From contig PCUV01000106.1 of assembly GCA_002786915.1 (NCBI GenBank), positions 1 through 57,731 of the forward strand: 57,731 nt of DNA, given 5' to 3'. The DNA is from Comamonadaceae bacterium CG12_big_fil_rev_8_21_14_0_65_59_15 (GTDB lineage Bacteria > Pseudomonadota > Gammaproteobacteria > Burkholderiales > Burkholderiaceae_C). Made by a program: the position numbers and the translations under genes. Within the stretch, counting starts at the first letter, position 1. Each line of letters starts with the position of its first letter. The notes beneath the pieces were generated by a model, which saw nothing but the letters and a program-made list of their open reading frames with translations, was not told the origin of the DNA and did not search any database. Below are positions 32,937 through 41,077 of this stretch, piece after piece.

Positions 32937-35183
32937 ATGAATCCAAAGAGAAGTCGAAAAGACCGTTATCCATCGGTTGTTGCCTGGGGTTTGACGCTGG
33001 TGATCGTGCTGTCACTGCTGCTGCTGACGCAACACGTTGTCGGTGTGGCCTGGCGCGACAGCGAAAAGTCGGCACAGCGCGAATTGAGCAACCTGTCGCG
33101 TTTAAGTCAGGAGCATGCCGAGCGTACCTTGAACGCGGCCGACCAGGCGCTGCAACTGGTGCGTGCCTTGTATCTGCGTGAAGGCAACGCCCTCAAGTTG
33201 TCGGATTGGGTGCGCCAGGGGGCCATTGATGTGGATGTGTTTCATCAAGTGGGCATCATCGACGCCCAGGGCATTTACCGGTTGAGCAATTTGCCCAGTA
33301 CACCGCAGGTGGACCTGTCTGACCGGGAGCATTTCCGGGTTCATCTGGAGCGGCCGGACGTCGGGCTATTTGTCTCCAAACCGGTACTCGGGCGGGTGTC
33401 AAAAAAGTGGACGGTACAGCTTACACGCCGCATCGACTTGCCTGACGGGCGCTTTGGCGGTGTGGCCGTGGTGTCGGTCGATGCCGAGTATTTCTCAAAC
33501 TTTTACAGCAGGCTGGACCTGGGCGCTGATGGCGCCGTGGCGCTGGTGGGCACGGACGGTCTGGTGCGCGCACGGCATGGCAAAGTTGCCGTGGATATGG
33601 GTGTCAGTGTGCAGGGTTCTCCTGCAACAAAGATGCTGGCACAGGGTAAAACGGAAGGATTGTTTGAAGCCGTTTCCCCCGTGGACCGGGTGGCGCGGCT
33701 GCACCATTTCCGGCTTATCCCGGGTTACTCGCTGTATGTGGTGGTGGGCTGGGGGGTCAATGATTACCGCGCCCACTATCAAGAAATGAAGTTCATGTAC
33801 TGGCTGATGGCGTGTGTGGCGGGCGCGCTGACCCTGTGCCTGGCGGCCTTGTTTTCGTGGCAGCGATCGCGCGAGATGCGCCAACGCCAAGCCTTGCAGG
33901 CCAGCCAGGCGCGTACCGAGCTGGCGCTGGACAGCGGTGGCATCGGGATTTGGGAGTGGGACTTGCGCAAGGGCGGTTTTACTCTCGATAAGCGCCTGTG
34001 GGCCATGTTGGGTTTTGCCGATGGCGAAATGCGCAGCGACAACACCGGTTTCCTCAAGCGTGTGCACCCGGATGATGTTCAGGCGGTGGCGCGATTGCTG
34101 CCACCCGTCCTTAAAGGCGAGGTCCCTCGCCTGCTGTTTGAACACCGGGTGCAGCACAAGGACGGCCACTGGATCTGGCTGATGGCGCGCGGCCAGGTCG
34201 TTGAGCGTGACGCGCAAGGCCGGGCCGTGCGGCTGATGGGTACCGACGTGGATCGCACCGCGCAAAAGCGGGCCGAAGAAAACCTGCGCGTGGCGGCGGT
34301 GGCCTTTGCATCCAGCTCGGCCATGATGATCAGCGCCGCCGACCAGACCATTTTGCGCGTCAATCCGGCTTTTGAAGCGCTGTCGGGCTACAGCGCTGCC
34401 GAGTGCGTGGGCCAGCACAGCAACCTGCTCAAGTCGGACCGTCACCCGGAGGCGTTTTACCAATCCATGTGGGCCGAGCTGACGGGGTCCACTGGTCACT
34501 GGGAAGGCGAAATCTGGAACCGGCGCAAAAGCGGCGAGGTGTTTCCAGACTGGGTGGCCATTACTGGCGTGCGCGACGAGCGCGGCCAGATCACGCATTA
34601 CGTGTCGGTGCACGCCGACATCACGCTGCGCAAGCGCAGCGAAGAAGAAATCAAAAAACTGGCGTTTTATGACCCGTTGACCGGTCTGGCGAATCGGCGC
34701 TTGTTGCTCGACCGCTTGCAGCAGATGCGCGCCACGCTGGCGCGTCAGGGGCAGATCGGCGCGGTGCTGTTCATGGACCTGGACCGTTTCAAGCGGCTCA
34801 ATGACACGCACGGTCATGCGCTGGGCGACGAGTTGCTGATTCAGGTCGGGCAGCGCCTGCAAGCGTGTGTGCGTGAGGGTGACACGGTAGCGCGCTTGGG
34901 CGGCGACGAATTTGTCGTTGCGCTGGCGCAGTTGGGCACCGATCAGGACGCGGTCCGGGCCAGCGCACTGGGCGTGGCGCAAAAGATCCGTGACGCCATC
35001 GACCACCCGTTTCAACTGACCGGGCTGGATTGGCAGCCTACGCTGAGCATGGGTGTAGCCCTGTTGCTTGACGCGCGTGAGTCGGTGGAAGATTGGCTCA
35101 AGCACGCCGACGCCGCCATGTACGCCGCCAAAGCCGCCGGGCGCAACAACGTTCAATTGCACCGCAACGAGCGCACGGGCTGA
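32937..35183 (+). CDS. Membrane PAS-PAS-GGDEF diguanylate cyclase
   Basis: This 748-residue cyclic-di-GMP synthase is built as TM1 (about 14-36), a periplasmic Cache-type sensor (40-280, with DLSDREHFRVHL), TM2 (about 287-307), PAS (about 330-440), PAS (about 450-570) and GGDEF (about 575-740). GGDEF is intact (655-659), with an RxxD I-site at 646-649 for product inhibition. GAAGG stands 5 bases before the ATG at 32937; an earlier ATG at 32916 is less likely. It is the last gene before the BREX island, convergent with it. Confidence 0.93.
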   Translation: MNPKRSRKDRYPSVVAWGLTLVIVLSLLLLTQHVVGVAWRDSEKSAQRELSNLSRLSQEHAERTLNAADQALQLVRALYLREGNALKLSDWVRQGAIDVDVFHQVGIIDAQGIYRLSNLPSTPQVDLSDREHFRVHLERPDVGLFVSKPVLGRVSKKWTVQLTRRIDLPDGRFGGVAVVSVDAEYFSNFYSRLDLGADGAVALVGTDGLVRARHGKVAVDMGVSVQGSPATKMLAQGKTEGLFEAVSPVDRVARLHHFRLIPGYSLYVVVGWGVNDYRAHYQEMKFMYWLMACVAGALTLCLAALFSWQRSREMRQRQALQASQARTELALDSGGIGIWEWDLRKGGFTLDKRLWAMLGFADGEMRSDNTGFLKRVHPDDVQAVARLLPPVLKGEVPRLLFEHRVQHKDGHWIWLMARGQVVERDAQGRAVRLMGTDVDRTAQKRAEENLRVAAVAFASSSAMMISAADQTILRVNPAFEALSGYSAAECVGQHSNLLKSDRHPEAFYQSMWAELTGSTGHWEGEIWNRRKSGEVFPDWVAITGVRDERGQITHYVSVHADITLRKRSEEEIKKLAFYDPLTGLANRRLLLDRLQQMRATLARQGQIGAVLFMDLDRFKRLNDTHGHALGDELLIQVGQRLQACVREGDTVARLGGDEFVVALAQLGTDQDAVRASALGVAQKIRDAIDHPFQLTGLDWQPTLSMGVALLLDARESVEDWLKHADAAMYAAKAAGRNNVQLHRNERTG

Positions 35184-35210
35184 ATCGCCCCTGATGGCCA
35201 GTCAAACGGC

Positions 35211-35413
35211 CCCAATTCTGGCTTCGGGAAAAAGAGGTGATTGTCGAGTGAGATGTCCGGGGCGAGTGCGAATGCGAATGCACGCGCTTGCCCTAGCCAG
35301 TGGCGGTCGTAAAGAACACGAACTAGCCCACGGTCGTGCGCGAGTGTGCCTACCTGGCACGCGGACCCGAGGTCACAGTCGAGCCAAACCGCCAGCACGT
35401 TATTGAACTTCAA
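35211..35413 (-). pseudogene. hipA 5' remnant at the end of the BREX island
   Basis: The minus strand encodes NNVLAVWLDCDLGSACQVG, LAHDRGLVRVLYDRHWL, ARAFAFALAPDISLDNHLF and PKPELG, which is the N-terminus of a HipA-like kinase. Similarity stops at about 35211, so over 80 percent of the gene is missing. A six-base duplication (GCATTC twice) sits in the middle. Its first codon overlaps the brxL stop. The remainder up to the diguanylate cyclase stop has no recognisable content. Confidence 0.7.
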
Positions 35414-37455
35414 TCCACCAGCGCCTTCAACAACGCATCCCGAGCGTCTTGGTAAAACTCAATATCCAACTTGGTCGCCATGTCATCAGACAGGTCAAAC
35501 AACTGCTTGCGGCAGGCCACTGGTAGCAGCAATGACTTGGCGCCTTTTTCAATCGCCAATTCGGCCAACGTGACTGCGTTGAATACGGGCTCGATGGTGC
35601 CACCCAAGGTCACCTCACCGACCACAACCAAACCACCCCTGACTGACTTGCGAAGCAGAGCGCTGGACAATGCAATCAGCGATGCCACACCCGTCTTGGC
35701 ACCGGATTTAGCCGCGTCAAAGCCCCGTATTTGCACCGAGAACTCATGCTCACGCGGGTCACGGTCACCCACAAGCTGGGCGGCACGTGCATACAGGTTT
35801 TGCTCAGCACACCGAATCGACTCCCTGAACGGTGCTGGCACGGGGTTGTTCAACACCCGCACGCCGCTGCCCGGGCCTTCGGTCACCTCCAGCCGGAACA
35901 AGCCTGGGTGCTCTTCCTGGCCACCGGGGCTCAGTGTCCAAATCTGCCCGCATTCCAACGGCTCGTCACCAATACCGCTCTGGCTTTGCAGCTCGGGGGT
36001 GGAAACAAACTTTTCCACGCCTTCGGTGCCAATCGTGTAGCTGAAGTGGGTGTTGCGAAACTCTGCCGCGCCGATGCGTTTTTGCTGTTCTTTCACGCGG
36101 CGGCGTACTTCCAAGGCCAGACGCACCGCCCATTCAAGGTCTTCGTCGCTGACCTGAGCACTTTCATCCGGGTAAATCAGCTTGAGCAGGCCACTTGCGG
36201 TCTTGTTGACACCGTTCAGGTCACGCCCTGATAGGGCTCCACCCCAAAACACGCGCCCTTGCAAGGTCGCAACCCGACTCTGGCCGCGTAGCTGGGTAAA
36301 ACACTCCGACAAGAAGTCGCTGACCAAGCCAAAGTGGTTGGTGAACATGGTCGGGTTGAGCTTGGGAACGTCCCACCCCGGCAAAAAGCAGTGAATGCGG
36401 TCCATGAAGGCCGTGTCGTTGCGCATTTCTGGCGGCAAGGGGCCAAACAGGTGGCCCACGCGCTGCTGGTGCTCTACGTCCACGTCGAAATTGCCGACCA
36501 TGACGATGGAGCCATCGGCCCGGATGCTTTCTTTGCCACGGGAGAACTCCCCCGATTCCATGTAGCCCTTCATGATGTTCACGCCGTCCTTCTGGTCAAA
36601 AGACACACCGGACACCTCGTCAAAACAGACCACGTCGTACTGGCACACCAGGCCGCGCTGGCCACTGGCGTTATTCACAAACATGCGCGCCACGCTGGCC
36701 TTGCCGCCAGAAATCAGGTGGGCATAGGGTGAAACTTGCTGAAACAGATGCGACTTGCCGGTGCCACGCGGGCCCAGCTCCACCAGGTTGTAGTTGCGCT
36801 CCACAAACGGCACCATGCGCAGCAGCAGCGCATCCTTGGCGCGGTCACTCAGGTCCGCTGGCTCAAAGCCGACGCTGCGCAGCAGCACATCGCGCCACTC
36901 GACGGTGTTGAAGCTGGCCCGCCCCTTGGCCAGCACGGTGAGCACTTCGCGTTTGGAGAGCTGGATGGCGCGCAGGGCATCAATGCCAAAAGGTCGGCCA
37001 CCCTTTTCTTGCGCAATAGATGCGTCGTAACCCAAAGTGACTTCGGCATAAAAGCCGCCGGTCAGCATGCGCTCATGGTCTTTGACCATTTCAGGGCTGA
37101 TGCGCACGTCATTCAGGCGCAGGCTGGGCAGCGAGGCTACATACGAGTCGCTTTTGGCATCCAGTCGGGCCGTGATGATGTCAATAATTTTGACGGAGCC
37201 TTGCTCACGGGCGCGCGAGATAAACAGGTTTTCTTCTCCCGCCTTGACCGTGCGGGAGCCTAGTTGCTTCTGCACGATATCCAGACCCTCCTGGATTTCG
37301 GTCTCATCGGTGGTGGCACAGTAACGTCCCAGCAAAAATTCCACGACGTAGGTCGGAACCGGAAACTGGCGGCTAAACGTGCGCACCAAGTCCTTACGCA
37401 CCACATAGCCTTCAAACGCAGCAGTGGCCTTGCGGTCCAGGTCATCTAATTCCAT
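35410..37455 (-). CDS. brxL: BREX type 1 protein BrxL (AAA+ with Lon-like domain)
   Basis: This 681-residue BrxL is the last gene of the BREX operon. The AAA+ part has Walker A GPRGTGKSH (228-236) and Walker B VVCFDEVSG (about 275-283). A C-terminal Lon-type domain spans about 500-681 (GGLVVVGEVTLGGTIEPV). The Lon Ser may be Ser584 in KSGAKTG, but no Lys is found where the Lon dyad partner is expected, so peptidase activity is doubtful. In type 1 BREX, BrxL is needed for phage exclusion, not for methylation. It follows pglZ by 22 bases. Confidence 0.95.
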   Translation of the reverse strand: MELDDLDRKATAAFEGYVVRKDLVRTFSRQFPVPTYVVEFLLGRYCATTDETEIQEGLDIVQKQLGSRTVKAGEENLFISRAREQGSVKIIDIITARLDAKSDSYVASLPSLRLNDVRISPEMVKDHERMLTGGFYAEVTLGYDASIAQEKGGRPFGIDALRAIQLSKREVLTVLAKGRASFNTVEWRDVLLRSVGFEPADLSDRAKDALLLRMVPFVERNYNLVELGPRGTGKSHLFQQVSPYAHLISGGKASVARMFVNNASGQRGLVCQYDVVCFDEVSGVSFDQKDGVNIMKGYMESGEFSRGKESIRADGSIVMVGNFDVDVEHQQRVGHLFGPLPPEMRNDTAFMDRIHCFLPGWDVPKLNPTMFTNHFGLVSDFLSECFTQLRGQSRVATLQGRVFWGGALSGRDLNGVNKTASGLLKLIYPDESAQVSDEDLEWAVRLALEVRRRVKEQQKRIGAAEFRNTHFSYTIGTEGVEKFVSTPELQSQSGIGDEPLECGQIWTLSPGGQEEHPGLFRLEVTEGPGSGVRVLNNPVPAPFRESIRCAEQNLYARAAQLVGDRDPREHEFSVQIRGFDAAKSGAKTGVASLIALSSALLRKSVRGGLVVVGEVTLGGTIEPVFNAVTLAELAIEKGAKSLLLPVACRKQLFDLSDDMATKLDIEFYQDARDALLKALVD

Positions 37456-37477
37456 GGCATCTCATTTTTCATTGTGT

Positions 37478-39820
37478 TTATTCACCGACCGTGGTCGGCT
37501 TTTTTTGCACCACGTTGCCGGCAGCGTCCAACACCACCACAAACGCGGCCACGCCTTCATGGGCGTCGTCCTCCACTGCCAGTGAAGCCTTGCCGTTCTC
37601 AATAGCCCTGACGGTTGCCACCATTGTCGAATCTGCCAAGGCGGCCTTGGTGCGGATGTCCACACGTAGCCCAGCAACCACAGGGGTCACTTCCACCTTG
37701 CAGCGCAATCCGGTCCATGTGACCTTGGTGATGTCCACCTTGACGGTGCTCACGGTGCCGCCTGCAGCAGCCAGCTCCAACACCGGCACCAGACACTCTT
37801 GCAAGGTCAGGCCACCGTGGGTGTACACCTCACCGGCTGTGAAATTGGAGATGCCGGGGGCAAAGGCAATTTGCACATCTTGGCACCAGTCCCAACCAAA
37901 AGTCAGCCCCGTGCCTTGAGAAGAATCTTTCAGCACCGCACAGCGGCCCCATCGGGCTTCGGCTTCAAATTTAGAAAGCTCAGACTTGGGCAAACCACCC
38001 GGCACCAGCAGCCAGCCATGGTCGGTCACGATACGGAAATGTGCCCAACCCGCAAGCTGTAGCTCCGTGACACGCTCCACAATTTGTAGCAACTGGTTAT
38101 CCATATCACGCGCCAGGCGCAGTCCGTGCTCATGCCCAAAATGGTCAAGGTCACCGCATTCCACCCAAGCTTTGCCACTGGGGTCACCGCATTCTTGTTT
38201 GTCCAGCACCTGAAAACCGCGGTCAGCCAGGAGCTTGCGGAAATTGTGGGTGGAAAGTGGCTTCCCGTCTGCCGCCACACTGGGCTGAAAGTCTTCGTCA
38301 GCCTTTTTGCCAGACACCCACTGCGCCACAGGCGATGCCCAGGCTTTGCCGGACGCTGTGACGGACGGCATGCTGGTCCACATGGCGCTGGTCGTGACCT
38401 TGCCCAAACCCGCTAACTGGGCTTTCAATTGCATGGCCACGTCATAGCGCAGGCCATCGACGAACACGGTGCAGACCCCGTCAAGCGGTGCATCTGCAGC
38501 ATGGGCGCCCTTGGCACCAGCAGCGGTGTTCAACCCGCCTTCGGCTTTCACCAATTCCTGTAGACGATGCGCCGAATCTTCCAGCCAGGGTACGTAAATC
38601 GCACGCAGGGCCGAACCAATGGCATCGGTGTCCGCCTTGCTGTTGACAGCGGCCAGAGCTTGCATGGCGGCCTGGTCAACCTTCCAACCAGATTCTTGGT
38701 AGCTCTCTGCCAGTTGCACCAGATTGGCACCGGCTGGCGTTTGCTTTGATAGCGTTGCCAGCTCTGCCAGATGCTTCAAGCCCTGCACCAGCGGTGCACT
38801 GCCCATCTTGGCCCAAAGCCAATCGCGGCGGCTGCCATGTTCTTTATCCAAATCCAATACTTTTGCCCGTGCAAGCTCTGCCGACATCGATGCGCACGCA
38901 CTCAGTGCATAGCGCAGGGCAGACTCGGCACTTTCGCTGGCACGCGGGTAGCCTGCCAACTGGTCTGGGGCATCAAACAAGCCTTTGGGGGGCGGAGGTT
39001 GCAATTGGCCCAGTAAATCTGCAATCGCCTTGAAGCTGGTGAACGACTCGCTGTACAGCTCCCACACATTGGCCCAGGGTCCTTGGTGCTCAGCCAGCTT
39101 TTCTGCGGCGGTCAGGGCTCCATCGGTCTCAGGGTTGAAGCCAAAATCTTTGACACAACGGCTGCTAAAGATGGCCCAACGTGCGCCGACCCATTTGGAT
39201 TGAATAGCCGTTGGGTTATTCAGCCACGCCAGCACATCGCGTGTTGGGTTCGGTGCCAGCAATGCATCCAGCCAAGCCGCGTTGATTTGCTTGTCTTGCA
39301 AGTCTTCTACCTGGCGGTCGAGCAGCATGCCCGCAGCCAAGACACGCTTCAGCGCCTCTTGTGTTGCGCCGTCCTGGGCCACGTCAAGTCCGAGGCCCCC
39401 CTTTTTTGCAGACAAAAACGCATTGACCGTCCAGTCTTTGCCGTTTGCTTGGCTCCAGAACACACCACGGTATTGAAGCTCTGCGAGAGGTTGCAGCTCG
39501 CGTGGGCAGGTTTCGATGGCGCGAAGGTCGGCACGGCTGGTGCCTGGCAAGTACAGAATAGGAACAGCTCCACTTGGCAACTGGGTACCTAACTTGCCAG
39601 CAACGGCACACTTCAACCAGATGCTAGGGCCTTGACGTTTGTCTGGGGCATAGGTACCAAGTACAAACAGCTCCGGTAACTGGTTTGCCAATTGCGGCAC
39701 GGCACTTTCCCAAATACTGTCTGCATCGGTCCACAGAATGGCAGCGGGTGGAACCATCAGGGAGCGATTGACCTTGGCCGCAGCTTGCACGCTTTCAATC
39801 AGTTTATCGGTCAGCGTCAT
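37478..39820 (-). CDS. pglZ: BREX type 1 phosphatase-like PglZ, type B
   Basis: This 780-residue PglZ has the alkaline-phosphatase-superfamily core: FVDGLRYD (453-460) carries a metal-binding Asp, and VTDHGWL (598-604) the second metal site. The N-terminal half is helical and family-specific, as in the 'type B' PglZ of some BREX-1 systems. A metal-dependent nuclease or phosphodiesterase activity is proposed for the family. It begins 3 bases after the AlbA_2 gene ends, and brxL follows after 22 bases, so it belongs to one operon. Confidence 0.93.
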   Translation of the reverse strand: MTLTDKLIESVQAAAKVNRSLMVPPAAILWTDADSIWESAVPQLANQLPELFVLGTYAPDKRQGPSIWLKCAVAGKLGTQLPSGAVPILYLPGTSRADLRAIETCPRELQPLAELQYRGVFWSQANGKDWTVNAFLSAKKGGLGLDVAQDGATQEALKRVLAAGMLLDRQVEDLQDKQINAAWLDALLAPNPTRDVLAWLNNPTAIQSKWVGARWAIFSSRCVKDFGFNPETDGALTAAEKLAEHQGPWANVWELYSESFTSFKAIADLLGQLQPPPPKGLFDAPDQLAGYPRASESAESALRYALSACASMSAELARAKVLDLDKEHGSRRDWLWAKMGSAPLVQGLKHLAELATLSKQTPAGANLVQLAESYQESGWKVDQAAMQALAAVNSKADTDAIGSALRAIYVPWLEDSAHRLQELVKAEGGLNTAAGAKGAHAADAPLDGVCTVFVDGLRYDVAMQLKAQLAGLGKVTTSAMWTSMPSVTASGKAWASPVAQWVSGKKADEDFQPSVAADGKPLSTHNFRKLLADRGFQVLDKQECGDPSGKAWVECGDLDHFGHEHGLRLARDMDNQLLQIVERVTELQLAGWAHFRIVTDHGWLLVPGGLPKSELSKFEAEARWGRCAVLKDSSQGTGLTFGWDWCQDVQIAFAPGISNFTAGEVYTHGGLTLQECLVPVLELAAAGGTVSTVKVDITKVTWTGLRCKVEVTPVVAGLRVDIRTKAALADSTMVATVRAIENGKASLAVEDDAHEGVAAFVVVLDAAGNVVQKKPTTVGE

Positions 39821-39823
39821 GGT

Positions 39824-41074
39824 TTAGGCAGCAACACGCGCTGGCAAAGTGACGCGCAGGTAATCATCGGTCACATCAAAAACCGCATCGCGCCCTGAAA
39901 ACTCGCGCGTCAAGGGCACAATTTTGCGGCGCACACCCATGCCACGCGCATCAACGTACCGGTAATCGCGCATGATTTCAACAATGATGGGATTGCGAGG
40001 CGAACGTTGTCCTTGCAACATTTTTTCTACGGTCATCGAGTTCTGCAAATTACCTGGACTGGTAACCACCAACCGGTCAGCATAATTAACTACTTCAACC
40101 TCGATAGAGCGTGTCCAATCACGGTGAATGAGTGCGTTTAGAACAGCTTCCCGTACGACTTCAAAAATATAGCGGGAGGTTGGGTCGCGGCGCATACCAC
40201 TGTTAATGACAGCCCCATCTTCTGAAATAAATGGTTGCATTCGCGCAGCCAAACGCTCTACCAAACCATCCTCAATCAATTGTCGGCTTTCACCTGGCCT
40301 GCCTTCGCCCAAAGCCACCATTGGGCCATCCAGCACAGTATCGTCTTGCGCCTGGTATTCCATATCGATACCTGTAAACGACATCCATCGCACACCGGCA
40401 GCGCGAAAGAAACGGCGCGGATTACGCCCAAACAACACCATGCCAGCGATGCTGCATACCGGTGGTCCATCTGCGCGCTCAACCATCAAACCCAGTCCTA
40501 TGAGGCGACGAAACCACTCAACCTCTGTTGAAGGAGCAGCTTCGTCACCGGCAAAATTAATCAAATAATCAGTCAGCCTTGCCGTATCCATGTCAGTCAA
40601 TTGACTGCCCGATACGGGTAACAATTCAGCATGCAGCATTCCGCCACTCTCGAACAGTCGAGCCTGCTGTTCGCGCGTCGCTAGGCGCGACGTACTACCA
40701 ACCCGTACAAAGATTTCCTCACGATCTTTACTTCGCACCACATAAGGCTTAACGACACCCTGAGTCATTGAAATCACCGCCACTCGTTTACCGTCATCAA
40801 ACACAAGCTCTTCATAAAACGGCAATATCAACGGATGAACGTAACGACCAAACACCGTATCCATAACCCAGGTCTCCAGATCGTCGCGCTGGATGCCACT
40901 GATGCTGCCATCGTCTTCCACGCCTAGCAGCAACTTGCCACCCTGAAAATTAGCCAACGCAACTATTTCCTTGGCCAACTGTTCGGGGCGCAAATCATCC
41001 CGTTTGAACTCAACGCCCGAGTTTTCACCATGGGCAAGAATCTCCAGCAACTCAGACTTCAACATAAGTGACAC
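39824..41074 (-). CDS. Schlafen AlbA_2 - HATPase_c_4 protein embedded in BREX
   Basis: This is a 416-residue protein of the COG2865 type. The N-terminal AlbA_2/Schlafen domain (about 8-120) has GENSGVEFKRDDLRPEQLAKEIVA and VALANFQGGKLLLGVEDDG; the C-terminal region (about 300-390) has VREAVLNALIHRDWT, the GHKL-like HATPase_c_4 motif. Such proteins occur as transcription factors or as defence genes; activity is unknown. It starts 3 bases after the ATPase gene and ends 3 bases before pglZ. A hand count of one line (40081-40140) gives 25 of 60 GC, far below the BREX core. Confidence 0.85.
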   Translation of the reverse strand: MSLMLKSELLEILAHGENSGVEFKRDDLRPEQLAKEIVALANFQGGKLLLGVEDDGSISGIQRDDLETWVMDTVFGRYVHPLILPFYEELVFDDGKRVAVISMTQGVVKPYVVRSKDREEIFVRVGSTSRLATREQQARLFESGGMLHAELLPVSGSQLTDMDTARLTDYLINFAGDEAAPSTEVEWFRRLIGLGLMVERADGPPVCSIAGMVLFGRNPRRFFRAAGVRWMSFTGIDMEYQAQDDTVLDGPMVALGEGRPGESRQLIEDGLVERLAARMQPFISEDGAVINSGMRRDPTSRYIFEVVREAVLNALIHRDWTRSIEVEVVNYADRLVVTSPGNLQNSMTVEKMLQGQRSPRNPIIVEIMRDYRYVDARGMGVRRKIVPLTREFSGRDAVFDVTDDYLRVTLPARVAA

Positions 41075-41077
41075 CTT

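Noticed and set aside
35410..37455. brxL as an ordinary lon protease
   Set aside because: Domain order, length and BREX neighbours fit BrxL, and Lon N-terminal domain motifs are missing.
39824..41074. The AlbA_2 protein as a RecG helicase
   Set aside because: Databases often give that name to this family, but no helicase motifs are present; only AlbA_2 and the HATPase_c_4-like end are seen.
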